Below, in pieces: positions 10,183 to 18,343 of a stretch of 64,000 bases of DNA (its first letter is position 1; the number at the start of each line of letters is the position of its first letter). Origin of the DNA: Kuafuiihalomonas sp964473255 (lineage in GTDB: Bacteria > Myxococcota > Kuafuiibacteriia > Kuafuiibacteriales > Kuafuiibacteriaceae); the NCBI GenBank assembly GCA_964473255.1, contig CAYYOT010000001.1, positions 140,884 to 204,883 on the forward strand. Reading direction: 5' to 3'. The position numbers and the translations under genes were made by a program. The notes beneath the pieces were generated by a model. It had not been told where the DNA came from. It made no database searches and saw only the letters and a list, made by a program, of their open reading frames with translations.

Positions 10183-11739
10183 TCAGCCGGCGTCGTCGTC
10201 GAATTTCCAGCCGGTCGTCTCCGGCTCGAGGTCGTCCAGAAACCCGCGAGCGGTCTCGAGGATGGCCTGACGCTCCTCGCCCGCGAACTTGTCCCATGTT
10301 CGGTACAGCATGCGCAGGCGGGGGTTGGCCTCCAGTCGCTCGCGATGTCGTTCCATGAAAGACCAGAAGAGCGGGTTGAACGGGCATGCATCGGGGCCGG
10401 TTCGCTTTTTCACGTTGTAGCGGCACGAGGAGCAGTAGTCGCTCATCTTGTTGATGTAGGAGCCCGATGCTGCGTACGGCTTCGTGGTGAAGGCATCGTC
10501 GGCGAATACGGCCATGCCGACGACGTTGGGGAGCTCGACCCATTCGTAGGCGTCGATGAATCCGGCCCAAAACCAGTGGGAGATGGCGCGGGGGGAGATC
10601 CCGGCCAGCAACGCAAAGTTCCCTTGAACCATCAGGCGCTGGATGTGGTGTCCGTACCCGGTCTCCCGAACCTGGCCGATGCTGTCGGCAAGGCATGCCA
10701 TGTCCGTCTTGTCGGGCTCCCAGAAGAAGGCAGGGAGAGGGCGATCGGCACTTAGAAGATTGGCTTCGCGGAGCTGGGGTACGCGAAGCCAGTAGACCCC
10801 ACGGATGAACTCCCGCCAGCCCATGATCTGTCGAACGAAGCCCTCGACGGCCGCGAGAGGCATGCGTCCTTCCTCGTACTCGGCGACCGCCCGCTCGCAG
10901 ACTTCGCGTGGATGGAGCAACCCGAGGTTCATCGAGCTCGAAATCAGGCCGTGCCACATGAACGGCTCATCGGACAGCATGGCATCCTGATAGGTCCCGA
11001 AGTCTTTGCTGCGTTCGGAGAAGAACGCGTCGAGCTGGTCCAGTGCGTCGCGTCGGGTGACCGGCCAGTCGAAGCCATCGACTTCGCCCCAATGGTCGGA
11101 CCACTCAGCGACCCGGGCCATGATCTTTCGCGTAAGGTCGTCGGGTTCGAACGACGGCACGTCGGGGGGCGTCCGGCCGCGAGCATGGCTTCGATTCTCC
11201 ACATCGTAGGAGAGCTTGCCCCCGACCGGCTCGCCGTCCTTCATCAGCCACCCGGTCCGCTGGCGCATGAACCGGTAGAAGTCGACCATCCGCAGGGTCT
11301 TTCGGTCCGCCGCCCACTCCTCGAACTCGTGCCGCTCGAGCAGAAAGTGTCCGCGGGGACCGCCATCCTCGAGGCACTCGACCGGAACGCCGAAATTATC
11401 GTCCTCGGCGGCGCTCTCGAGAGCCTTCATTAGCCCCCACTCATGCGGCTTCGCGTAGACGAGCTTCGAGGAACCCTGTCTGGTCAGGTGCTCCTTGATT
11501 CCCTCCACGTAGGTCGGCGCCTCGATGATCTCCACGGTATACCCATCCTCGCGAAGCTCTTCGGCGAAGTGGTGTAAAGCCGACAAGACGAGAACCATCT
11601 TTTTCTTGTGATACGGCAGGGCCCGTAGCTTCGCCGCCGACTCGACCATGACGACGGTGCCTTCATCGGGACTTTTCGGCACGCAGCCGAGATCCCGATT
11701 CAAGTCTCCAGGTCCGACGAAGAAGGCTGCTTTGCCCAC
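10183..11739 (-). CDS. phrB: FeS-type bacterial cryptochrome/(6-4) photolyase (PhrB family)
   Basis: A 518-residue member of the deoxyribodipyrimidine photolyase-related proteins (FeS-BCP group), which use FAD and light to repair (6-4) photoproducts. The N-terminal alpha/beta antenna-binding domain (about 1-150) precedes the helical FAD domain. Motifs include PYHKKKMVLVLSALHHFA, GWREFIRGVYW, GYGHHIQRLMVQGNFALL and, near the C-terminus, CSSC followed by CPFNPLFW. Those three Cys plus the Cys in DMACLADSIGQVRETG match the four ligands of the family's 4Fe-4S cluster. The start is a GTG at 11739; no strong ribosome binding site is visible. It converges on sucB. It was probably acquired or kept for UV tolerance, but nothing here shows its regulation. 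Confidence 0.92.
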   Translation of the reverse strand: MGKAAFFVGPGDLNRDLGCVPKSPDEGTVVMVESAAKLRALPYHKKKMVLVLSALHHFAEELREDGYTVEIIEAPTYVEGIKEHLTRQGSSKLVYAKPHEWGLMKALESAAEDDNFGVPVECLEDGGPRGHFLLERHEFEEWAADRKTLRMVDFYRFMRQRTGWLMKDGEPVGGKLSYDVENRSHARGRTPPDVPSFEPDDLTRKIMARVAEWSDHWGEVDGFDWPVTRRDALDQLDAFFSERSKDFGTYQDAMLSDEPFMWHGLISSSMNLGLLHPREVCERAVAEYEEGRMPLAAVEGFVRQIMGWREFIRGVYWLRVPQLREANLLSADRPLPAFFWEPDKTDMACLADSIGQVRETGYGHHIQRLMVQGNFALLAGISPRAISHWFWAGFIDAYEWVELPNVVGMAVFADDAFTTKPYAASGSYINKMSDYCSSCRYNVKKRTGPDACPFNPLFWSFMERHRERLEANPRLRMLYRTWDKFAGEERQAILETARGFLDDLEPETTGWKFDDDAG

Positions 11740-11817
11740 ACTGGATCTATTGACGATCGGTTGGTGGCTTGACCAAGGAAGAGCGACACCGGACCGACAT
11801 AGGCGGTGTGGGCGGGG

Positions 11818-13350
11818 TCAAAGGCGAAACTCTACGCGCTTCGACAGCTCGGACGCGTTTTCCATGGTGAGCACGACATCGCCGACGCCCTGTCGGCACC
11901 CGGTGGTAGGTACGGCTTGGGCTGCGAACGCGGACATGGGAATCGCATGCGACTCCGCCCAAGCCTGCAGGCGCTCTTGGGGAAGCTCCTCTCTTGGCAT
12001 GGGGTGCCAACTTCGAACCACGGCTTCGAACTTGCAAACGAGGCGGCCGTCGTCCGCGGTTCGAGCCTCGAAGTCGAAGGCGTCATTGTCGGGACGCTCG
12101 TCGCTGATGCGAGCGATCACGGGACGGACGAACGTGAAGTTCCGAATCGTCGAGCGGTGCGTCGTCGCCGAAACGAGGATGGGAGCTCGAAGCTTCGCAG
12201 CAGCTTGCCGTCCCAGGTCTCGATCGTCGCGCTCGGACCGCCGACGAAGCTGAATCCAAGACTCACCGTCGACGTCGCCGGGAGGCGATACGCCCCAGGT
12301 GGCCTCGTACACATAGTTGATGGGGAGAGCCAAGCCGACCCCCTCGGCCTGGCCATGCTTCATCGAAACGATTCCGACGACGCGCCCTGCATCGTCGAAG
12401 ACGGGGCCACCGCTGTTGCCCGGATTCACCGATGCGTCGATCTGGAGGTAGGCCACGCCGTAGAAGGCGCGGCCGATGTAGCTGGCGATGCCTTGGGACA
12501 CGGTGAAGTCCATCCCGTGCGGATTTCCGATGACCACGAGATCATCGCCTTGAGCGACGCTGGTGGCGTCGCCGAGAACGACGGGCCTACCGGTCGTGCC
12601 CATCGCCCGGACCACGGCAACGTCGAGCCGCACATCCGAATGAACCACGCGCCCCGGGTGGACCGTTCCATCCGAGGCCACGACCTCGATGCCGTCGGTG
12701 TCGCGGCACAGAACGTGGGCGTTGGTGAGGATGAGTCGCTCGGTGATGTAGAAGCCGGTTCCCAGACTGTCTTTACACCGTAGGCTCACGGTGGAGCTCA
12801 CGAAGTCCCTCGCGATCTCCGAAGGACTACGCACTTCCGACTCGGCTTCCTGCTGCGCCACGGAAATGCCTTCCACTGCGGACGAGGGAGCGCCGGTGGC
12901 CGCGGGCTCGGAGAGCGACCGCACCACGACGCGGGCGCCGCTGCCGCGCCAGGCATACAGGGCGACGCCCGACGCGAGACAGAGGACGACGCCGATCGCG
13001 ATCGGCACGGTCGAGCGCCGACGGACATCCGGGCTGAACTTCAGGTCGCTCGTGCCTCCGTGCTGGCCGATGATCTCCTGTGCTCTTCGACTCGCGGAGA
13101 CGGTGAGCGGGCCCAGGGTCGCTCCGTGCCGGGTCAGGCTCCGCCTCACGCCCGAAAGATCGGAAAGCGATTCATCGATCGCGCCCAGACCACGAGCGGC
13201 GACGTAGGCTGTCCTGGGGTCTTGAACCGGCGTTCGAACGCGGAGCTCGACGGTTTGTGACTCGCCACAATGACGGCACTGCCGGGCATCATCGGAGATC
13301 GATTCTCCGCACCGCGGACACGGATGCCGCTGCTCGCCGTGGTCGGCCAC
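11818..13350 (-). CDS. Membrane-anchored trypsin/HtrA-like protease with N-terminal zinc ribbon, no PDZ
   Basis: A 510-residue protein with unusual layout. Residues 9-30 form a zinc ribbon (CPRC...CRHC, Cys11/14/25/28), presumably cytoplasmic. One TM helix follows (about 115-134), then a periplasmic trypsin-like domain (about 175-360) with His212 (TNAH), Asp243 (RLDVAVV) and Ser313 (NPGNSGGP). All three catalytic residues are present. HtrA/DegP proteins usually carry a PDZ domain after the protease; here the last 150 residues do not look like PDZ and I do not recognise them. The start is a GTG at 13350 with TGCTAGCTT just upstream. It may sense a cytoplasmic signal and act on periplasmic substrates, but that is inference. 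It lies 36 bases downstream of the mannose-enzyme fusion gene on the same strand. Confidence 0.85.
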   Translation of the reverse strand: MADHGEQRHPCPRCGESISDDARQCRHCGESQTVELRVRTPVQDPRTAYVAARGLGAIDESLSDLSGVRRSLTRHGATLGPLTVSASRRAQEIIGQHGGTSDLKFSPDVRRRSTVPIAIGVVLCLASGVALYAWRGSGARVVVRSLSEPAATGAPSSAVEGISVAQQEAESEVRSPSEIARDFVSSTVSLRCKDSLGTGFYITERLILTNAHVLCRDTDGIEVVASDGTVHPGRVVHSDVRLDVAVVRAMGTTGRPVVLGDATSVAQGDDLVVIGNPHGMDFTVSQGIASYIGRAFYGVAYLQIDASVNPGNSGGPVFDDAGRVVGIVSMKHGQAEGVGLALPINYVYEATWGVSPPGDVDGESWIQLRRRSERDDRDLGRQAAAKLRAPILVSATTHRSTIRNFTFVRPVIARISDERPDNDAFDFEARTADDGRLVCKFEAVVRSWHPMPREELPQERLQAWAESHAIPMSAFAAQAVPTTGCRQGVGDVVLTMENASELSKRVEFRL

Positions 13351-13356
13351 GGTCGA

Positions 13357-13365
13357 AAGCTAGCA
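13357..13365 (-). promoter_or_regulatory. Candidate extended -10 box (TGCTAGCTT) of the HtrA-like gene
   Basis: On the minus strand TGCTAGCTT ends six bases before the GTG at 13350. It fits TGnTAnnnT and would place the transcript start at or next to the start codon. It has no Shine-Dalgarno character, unlike some similar boxes in this window. The -35 region is poor. Confidence 0.4.
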
Positions 13366-13386
13366 CTCTTGGTCGACGGTTGCTCG

Positions 13387-16300
13387 CTACTCCGAGTCCC
13401 AATCGACGGCGGCGCGGGCGTGGCACCTACGTTCCTCCGTCTCGTCGGGGTCCAGCGCAGTGACGATGCTGTGGGCTTCGGCGAAAGAGAGGGAGTTGCC
13501 TAGTATCGGTCGATCATAGTTGGCCGGTCGGTTCCGGAGATCCGTGGTCTCGAGCACCGCGAGTCGTACGGTGCCGTCCGGCAAAAATAGATGGGTTTCT
13601 CGAGCCTGCTGCGACAGAGCCACCGCCGCGGCAGAAACCATACGGTAGCTGCCTGCGCGGGGCGCGAGCTGAAGGCGCCGGACCCGGCTCTGAACATCGA
13701 ATGCCTCCTTGGCGTCGATCTCTTCACACTGCGTCCCGATCAAGACGCAGTTCTCGACGCGTCCGCGCACGATCTCGACGTCGATCAGGACGGAGTCTCG
13801 CACGACGACATCGGGGCCCAGCCGGCACGTGCCGATGATTCGATTCCCGTCGCGGTCGACCGACTCGGGGACGCCGGCGACGGTCCGAGCGATGGCTCCC
13901 TCGCCACCGTTGTCGAGCAGGGCCATGTAGTACGCATAGATTTGGCGATGCTGCCCGATGTCGCCCCAGAACTGGTCCTTGAAGTCCAGCGCTGCGATCC
14001 GGACGGGTCGCTGGTCGCGGGCGGCGAGGTCGTCGACGACGCCCCCGAGGCGATGCACGATACCCGGAAGATTCCGCTCGAGCGCGGCCAAAGTAGAACT
14101 CTCGGCGCAGGCTTCTTCCCACGTCGGGCCGCGCAGATCACGAGGGGCTGAAACCGCGACCGTCAGGGCCGTGAACAGCTGGGGGTCGAGGTCGGGGCGC
14201 AGCCTTCGGTCGGCGCCAGAATCGAAAATCTCCGGTGCGAACTCTCGTTCGAGCGCATCGAGCAGCCGCCGGGACACCGCGATGGAACCAAGGTTGACGC
14301 CTCCCACCAGGCGGTCCCCGTCCCGGCGAAGGAGCCCACGGTCAGCCAGGCTCTCCATCTCGGACAGGGGGCGTCGGGGAATGAAGCGAGTTACAAATCC
14401 GCGCTCGTCGACGCCGACCCAGTCCTTGTTGCGGGCATCGTCGTCCGTCATCTCGCGCATGGAGACGAAGCGGACCACGTCGGCGTTGGCCAACCGCGGA
14501 TCGCAGCCGCAGAGATCGAGAGCGGGAATCTGCACTTCGTCGCCCCACTTCACGACGAGACCGTCGAAGCCTGACCGGCGGAGGTACGCTTCGACGGGTG
14601 CGAACTGGCGAAGGGCCAACTCCACCATGCAAGCCTGGCGCACGCCGTGTTCGTCGTGCACTCGTTGATAGCTGGCCATGGCCGGCTTTTGACCATCGTT
14701 GGCTTCCGTGAATGGAGTTGCCCGAGTGCCCTCCCCGAAGACGAAGGCGAAGAGGGCTCCGCGGCCGGGCTTTACATACGAACGAACCCGGGACCACAGA
14801 AGCAGCAGGCCGAAGGCCTGGTTGACCGGCAGATCTTCGTGCAGAGACAGCACCTGCTCGGCTCCGAGAGAAGTGCGAAAACGCTCGAGTTCGCGCTGCC
14901 AAAACGCCTGAGCGAAAGACGAACCACTGACGGTCCCGACTAGAGCCGGCGCCTCTGGCGACTCGGCGAGAGATTCGGCTTGCGAGGCATTCCTGCGAAT
15001 CGCCCGCACGGTGCTGTCGTGCTCGGCGTCCTGCAGCAGGCGCATCACGGGGCCGTCGTCGGCCAGGCTACGAGTGAGGAGCTCGGTGGCGCGGGCTTCC
15101 GAATCCGAGGTGATGTACACCCGGAGCTGCGGCGCATTGCCCGAAGGTCGGAGATGAACGACGTCCCCGTCTCCAAACCTGACCCGAACGCCGTCGAGCA
15201 TGTCGAGAGCCTGCACCGACGCGAGACCCAGGGGCCGCGCCAGTCGGGCGTTGAGCGACTCGACGGCGAGGTCGAGCGCCGAGACCGTCTCCCCAGGGAG
15301 GTCGGCCGGCGTTCCATCGTTGGCCGTGCCGTACCACCGTATTCCCTCGGTTCGAACGGCTCGAACGGAATCGTCGGTCGGCCGCAGCCACGACATGAGC
15401 ACCCGCGAGCGCGATGGATCGATGTCGTCGAGGAGGCCCGCTCGGCTTATCCGTGACGGAAGGGCGTCCACCATCTCGAAGAGCGCTTTGCCGGAGGTGC
15501 GAACGTCGGCCAGCACGGTCAAGATGGGAAGAACTGCGTCTCGAGTGGGCAGAGGCTCGAGTCGACGACCGTCCCGCTCGAGAGACACGGCCGTCATGAA
15601 TCCTCCGTTGGCTTCGAAACCGACGATCGCCTCGTGCTGCGCAGCTTGGGCCTCCATCTCGTGGAGCACCCAAGGGGAGCCGATCCTCGTCCGATAGGTC
15701 GGGATACCTTTGGGTTCGAAGTGCTCCTCGACCGCATCGGTCGCGCTGACGGGGACCACGACCGCATCGGCGCTCAGGGCGTCGGCCACGAGGATGCCCA
15801 GCATGTCCCCTCCAATGAAGCGAACGCGCCCTCCTTGGACCGCCATCACCAGCGGACGGTCACCGTCACCGTCGGTCGAGACCAGGGCATCGAGTGACCT
15901 CTGGGTCTGCTGTTCGAGGTCGGTGGCGAGCCGCTGCATGGCGTCGATCTGGTCTTGGCCGAGGGCCTCGGTGTCGATGGGGACGAAGGCCTCGGATCGA
16001 CCGCCGGTGGAGACGGTCGCTCCGAGGGAAGTCAGGACTTCGACGAGGAGGTCCCGTCCGACCGCCGAGTGTTGAAAGACCCCCACGTGAAGGCCGGCGA
16101 GCGCGTCCTCGCCGAAGAACTGGCGATACCGTTCGACATAGTCTTCACGCGCGGCCTCGGACGGAGTTCGGGGCGCCACGGGAAGGCGTAGGCTCCCGTC
16201 GTCGGCGAAGATCGAGGTGGCCGGCTTGCGGGAATACTCGAGACGTCGCCGCCGCTCGACGGACACCAAAATGGGCTCTTCGTCGGACTTCGAGACTTCA

Positions 16301-17901
16301 CCTCGCGAGCGGTAGAACTTCATGCCGTTGCGATCGAAGGGAATGTGGCTTCCCGTGACGACGATCGTCGGACGGTGGGTCTGCAGCCCGTAGGCGGCGA
16401 GCGCCGGGGTGGGAAGCCGACCGCAGTCGACCACGGTGAGCCGGCTATCGGCGATCGCTCGGGCTGCGGCGTCGAGAATGCGGTCGGTACTCGGTCGGAG
16501 GTCTCCGCCCAGCACTACGGCATCGCCTTCCGAAACCTCGCCTTGCCGGTAGCAGTAGTCGAGGAAGCCTTGCACGTTCACGTAGGCTTCGAGATCGGTG
16601 ATGTCTTCCACGCGGCCACGCAGCCCGCTCGTTCCGAAGCGGAGCGCGGTGGTTGCGTGTCCTCGAAACTCCGGATTCGCCGGCGGAGGCACGAGTGCTC
16701 GAAATATCTCGGTGTCCGCATGAGCGTCGATCCGAACCTCGCAGCCGTCGGGGATGAACACGGCACCGCCTCCGGTCAAGCGAACCGGAGACGCTCCGTC
16801 GATGGAAGCCTCTCCGCGGGTAACGACGATGATCTCGGGGCCGCGAGCGAGAAACTCGGCGTCGCTGCCCAAAGGCAAGGTCGACCGACGCAGCTCGAAG
16901 TCGGGCGTCTCCGTTACGTACGATGACTCGCGGCGCCCAGGACCGGGAGATGGTCGAACGACGGTGGGCTCGCTTGGCCGGAAGTCGACGACCTTCACCA
17001 ACTCGTCCGCGTCGACGTGTTTCGACGTCAGGCCGCACCGCACGACGTTGTCCGAGCTGGCCATGATCTCCACACCCGCACCCTCCAAGTAAGCGTGGAC
17101 GATGCCCGAACGCAGAAACAGGCCGTCACCGGGTTCGAGGTGCACGAGGTTCAGTAGGTCGATGAATGGAAGACCGGGGTCCGGCGCACCCGGACGAGAG
17201 AACGTGTCGTGCGCGAGTCGGATCCAAGCGCTCCTGGGGTCGTCCCGGTTCGCGGTTCGACGGTCGACCCAGGCCTCGAGGGCCGGGGCCGCCCGCTCGC
17301 TCGGGAGGTCGAAGTAGGCCTTCAGCCAGGCCTTCCAGCTTTCGGAGTTGTGCTCGAAAGCTGGGAGCATTGCGGCGATCTCGGCCAGGTCGTCCATAGG
17401 CTGGACGAGCTCGTCGAAGGGTCGGAATCCACAGAGCGCCGAGCTCGGCTTCAGGGCGACGAAAAGCTCGGGCTTGGCGTTGGGGTCGCGGTAGGAGCGC
17501 GCCGGCGAGGTGAAAGCGATGCCTGCTGCTTCCTCGCGTTCGAACCCGCGGCGCGCATCTGCGGCCGACGGATGGACCTGCACGGAGAGCGGCCGCCCGA
17601 TGGAGAGTATCTTGAGGAGATAGGGCAGTCCGCCGAAGCGCTGAGCGACGTCGGCTCCGAGAAGGCTCGGGCCCTCGGCTCGCAGAAGCTCGAGCAGAGA
17701 GCGGGGCACGCCGGCGAGCAAGACCCGGGACGGCATCGCGGGATGGCTGCCCATCCATGCTTCGGCATACGGGCCCTCCGGCGCATCGATCCCGAAAAGC
17801 CGAGGGATGAAGATTCCGTCGCCCCAAGCGTACTGCTGAAAGCTCGCCTGGAGGACGATCGGCTCGGCGGTCGGGGTCGCGGCCGGCATGACCTCTGTCA
17901 T
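13387..17901 (-). CDS. Trifunctional fusion: type I phosphomannose isomerase + phosphomannomutase + sugar nucleotidyltransferase-like domain
   Basis: A 1504-residue protein with three domains. Residues about 15-405 are type I mannose-6-phosphate isomerase, with metal-site sequences QVHP, KPELFVAL, GIVHAYLEGAGVEIMASSDN and GLTSKH. Residues about 420-950 are a phosphohexomutase: RFGTSGLRGR, the phosphoserine loop TGSHIPFDRNGMKF, metal loop DGDGDR, sugar loop GFEANGG and phosphate-binding RPSGNAPQLRVY. The rest resembles an NTP-sugar pyrophosphorylase: FGEGTRATPFTE...KPAM (like GxGTRxxP...KP), VVKWGDEVQIP, GGVNLGSIAVS, QFWGDIGQ, then a short left-handed beta-helix-like stretch (DVVVRDSVLIDVEIVRG). 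Together these would turn fructose-6-phosphate into GDP-mannose; the third activity is inferred. The ATG at 17901 is preferred; a TTG at 17925 is possible. atpC ends 39 bases upstream. Confidence 0.85.
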   Translation of the reverse strand: MTEVMPAATPTAEPIVLQASFQQYAWGDGIFIPRLFGIDAPEGPYAEAWMGSHPAMPSRVLLAGVPRSLLELLRAEGPSLLGADVAQRFGGLPYLLKILSIGRPLSVQVHPSAADARRGFEREEAAGIAFTSPARSYRDPNAKPELFVALKPSSALCGFRPFDELVQPMDDLAEIAAMLPAFEHNSESWKAWLKAYFDLPSERAAPALEAWVDRRTANRDDPRSAWIRLAHDTFSRPGAPDPGLPFIDLLNLVHLEPGDGLFLRSGIVHAYLEGAGVEIMASSDNVVRCGLTSKHVDADELVKVVDFRPSEPTVVRPSPGPGRRESSYVTETPDFELRRSTLPLGSDAEFLARGPEIIVVTRGEASIDGASPVRLTGGGAVFIPDGCEVRIDAHADTEIFRALVPPPANPEFRGHATTALRFGTSGLRGRVEDITDLEAYVNVQGFLDYCYRQGEVSEGDAVVLGGDLRPSTDRILDAAARAIADSRLTVVDCGRLPTPALAAYGLQTHRPTIVVTGSHIPFDRNGMKFYRSRGEVSKSDEEPILVSVERRRRLEYSRKPATSIFADDGSLRLPVAPRTPSEAAREDYVERYRQFFGEDALAGLHVGVFQHSAVGRDLLVEVLTSLGATVSTGGRSEAFVPIDTEALGQDQIDAMQRLATDLEQQTQRSLDALVSTDGDGDRPLVMAVQGGRVRFIGGDMLGILVADALSADAVVVPVSATDAVEEHFEPKGIPTYRTRIGSPWVLHEMEAQAAQHEAIVGFEANGGFMTAVSLERDGRRLEPLPTRDAVLPILTVLADVRTSGKALFEMVDALPSRISRAGLLDDIDPSRSRVLMSWLRPTDDSVRAVRTEGIRWYGTANDGTPADLPGETVSALDLAVESLNARLARPLGLASVQALDMLDGVRVRFGDGDVVHLRPSGNAPQLRVYITSDSEARATELLTRSLADDGPVMRLLQDAEHDSTVRAIRRNASQAESLAESPEAPALVGTVSGSSFAQAFWQRELERFRTSLGAEQVLSLHEDLPVNQAFGLLLLWSRVRSYVKPGRGALFAFVFGEGTRATPFTEANDGQKPAMASYQRVHDEHGVRQACMVELALRQFAPVEAYLRRSGFDGLVVKWGDEVQIPALDLCGCDPRLANADVVRFVSMREMTDDDARNKDWVGVDERGFVTRFIPRRPLSEMESLADRGLLRRDGDRLVGGVNLGSIAVSRRLLDALEREFAPEIFDSGADRRLRPDLDPQLFTALTVAVSAPRDLRGPTWEEACAESSTLAALERNLPGIVHRLGGVVDDLAARDQRPVRIAALDFKDQFWGDIGQHRQIYAYYMALLDNGGEGAIARTVAGVPESVDRDGNRIIGTCRLGPDVVVRDSVLIDVEIVRGRVENCVLIGTQCEEIDAKEAFDVQSRVRRLQLAPRAGSYRMVSAAAVALSQQARETHLFLPDGTVRLAVLETTDLRNRPANYDRPILGNSLSFAEAHSIVTALDPDETEERRCHARAAVDWDSE

Positions 17902-17940
17902 CGACCAATCGCTAATCGGGATCAACTCGAGGCGAGGTAC

Positions 17941-18342
17941 TCAGGCTCGGGATTTCGCGTCGAGCTGGGCACGAGCCCAGGCCAGGCGGACGCTCGCCGC
18001 TTCGAACTCGGGGTCGACCGGACCCTTGTCCTTCATGGCCGCCTCGGCAGAAGCCACGTCCTTTTTCACTTGCTCGACCTTGATGGCCGTCGATTCGACG
18101 CACGCTTCCGTGAGGATGGTCAGCTGGTCCTCGTCGATCTCGGCGTATCCGGTGCTCACGGCGAACACCCGACGCAACTCGTCTCCGGTCACCGTCAACA
18201 CGCCGGGGCGGAGGGCGGTCACCAGTGGCACGTGCCCGGGCATGAGGCCCAGTTCTCCCATGGTGCCGGGCGCTATGACCTGGTCGCAGGTCAGCGCAAC
18301 CGCTTCCTCGGTCGGCGTGACGATGGCGAGCTGTAGGGGCAT
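17941..18342 (-). CDS. atpC: ATP synthase F1 epsilon subunit
   Basis: A 133-residue epsilon subunit, the small rotor-stalk protein that couples F1 to Fo and can inhibit ATP hydrolysis. The N-terminal beta-sandwich (about residues 3-84) shows the family pattern GELGLMPGHVPLVTALRPGVL. The C-terminal part (88-133) is the usual two-helix hairpin, rich in Ala, Lys and Glu. It starts one base after the atpD stop. No atpA, atpG, atpH or Fo genes are adjacent, so this is a detached atpD-atpC pair. The family assignment is firm. Confidence 0.95.
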   Translation of the reverse strand: MPLQLAIVTPTEEAVALTCDQVIAPGTMGELGLMPGHVPLVTALRPGVLTVTGDELRRVFAVSTGYAEIDEDQLTILTEACVESTAIKVEQVKKDVASAEAAMKDKGPVDPEFEAASVRLAWARAQLDAKSRA

Positions 18343-18343
18343 G

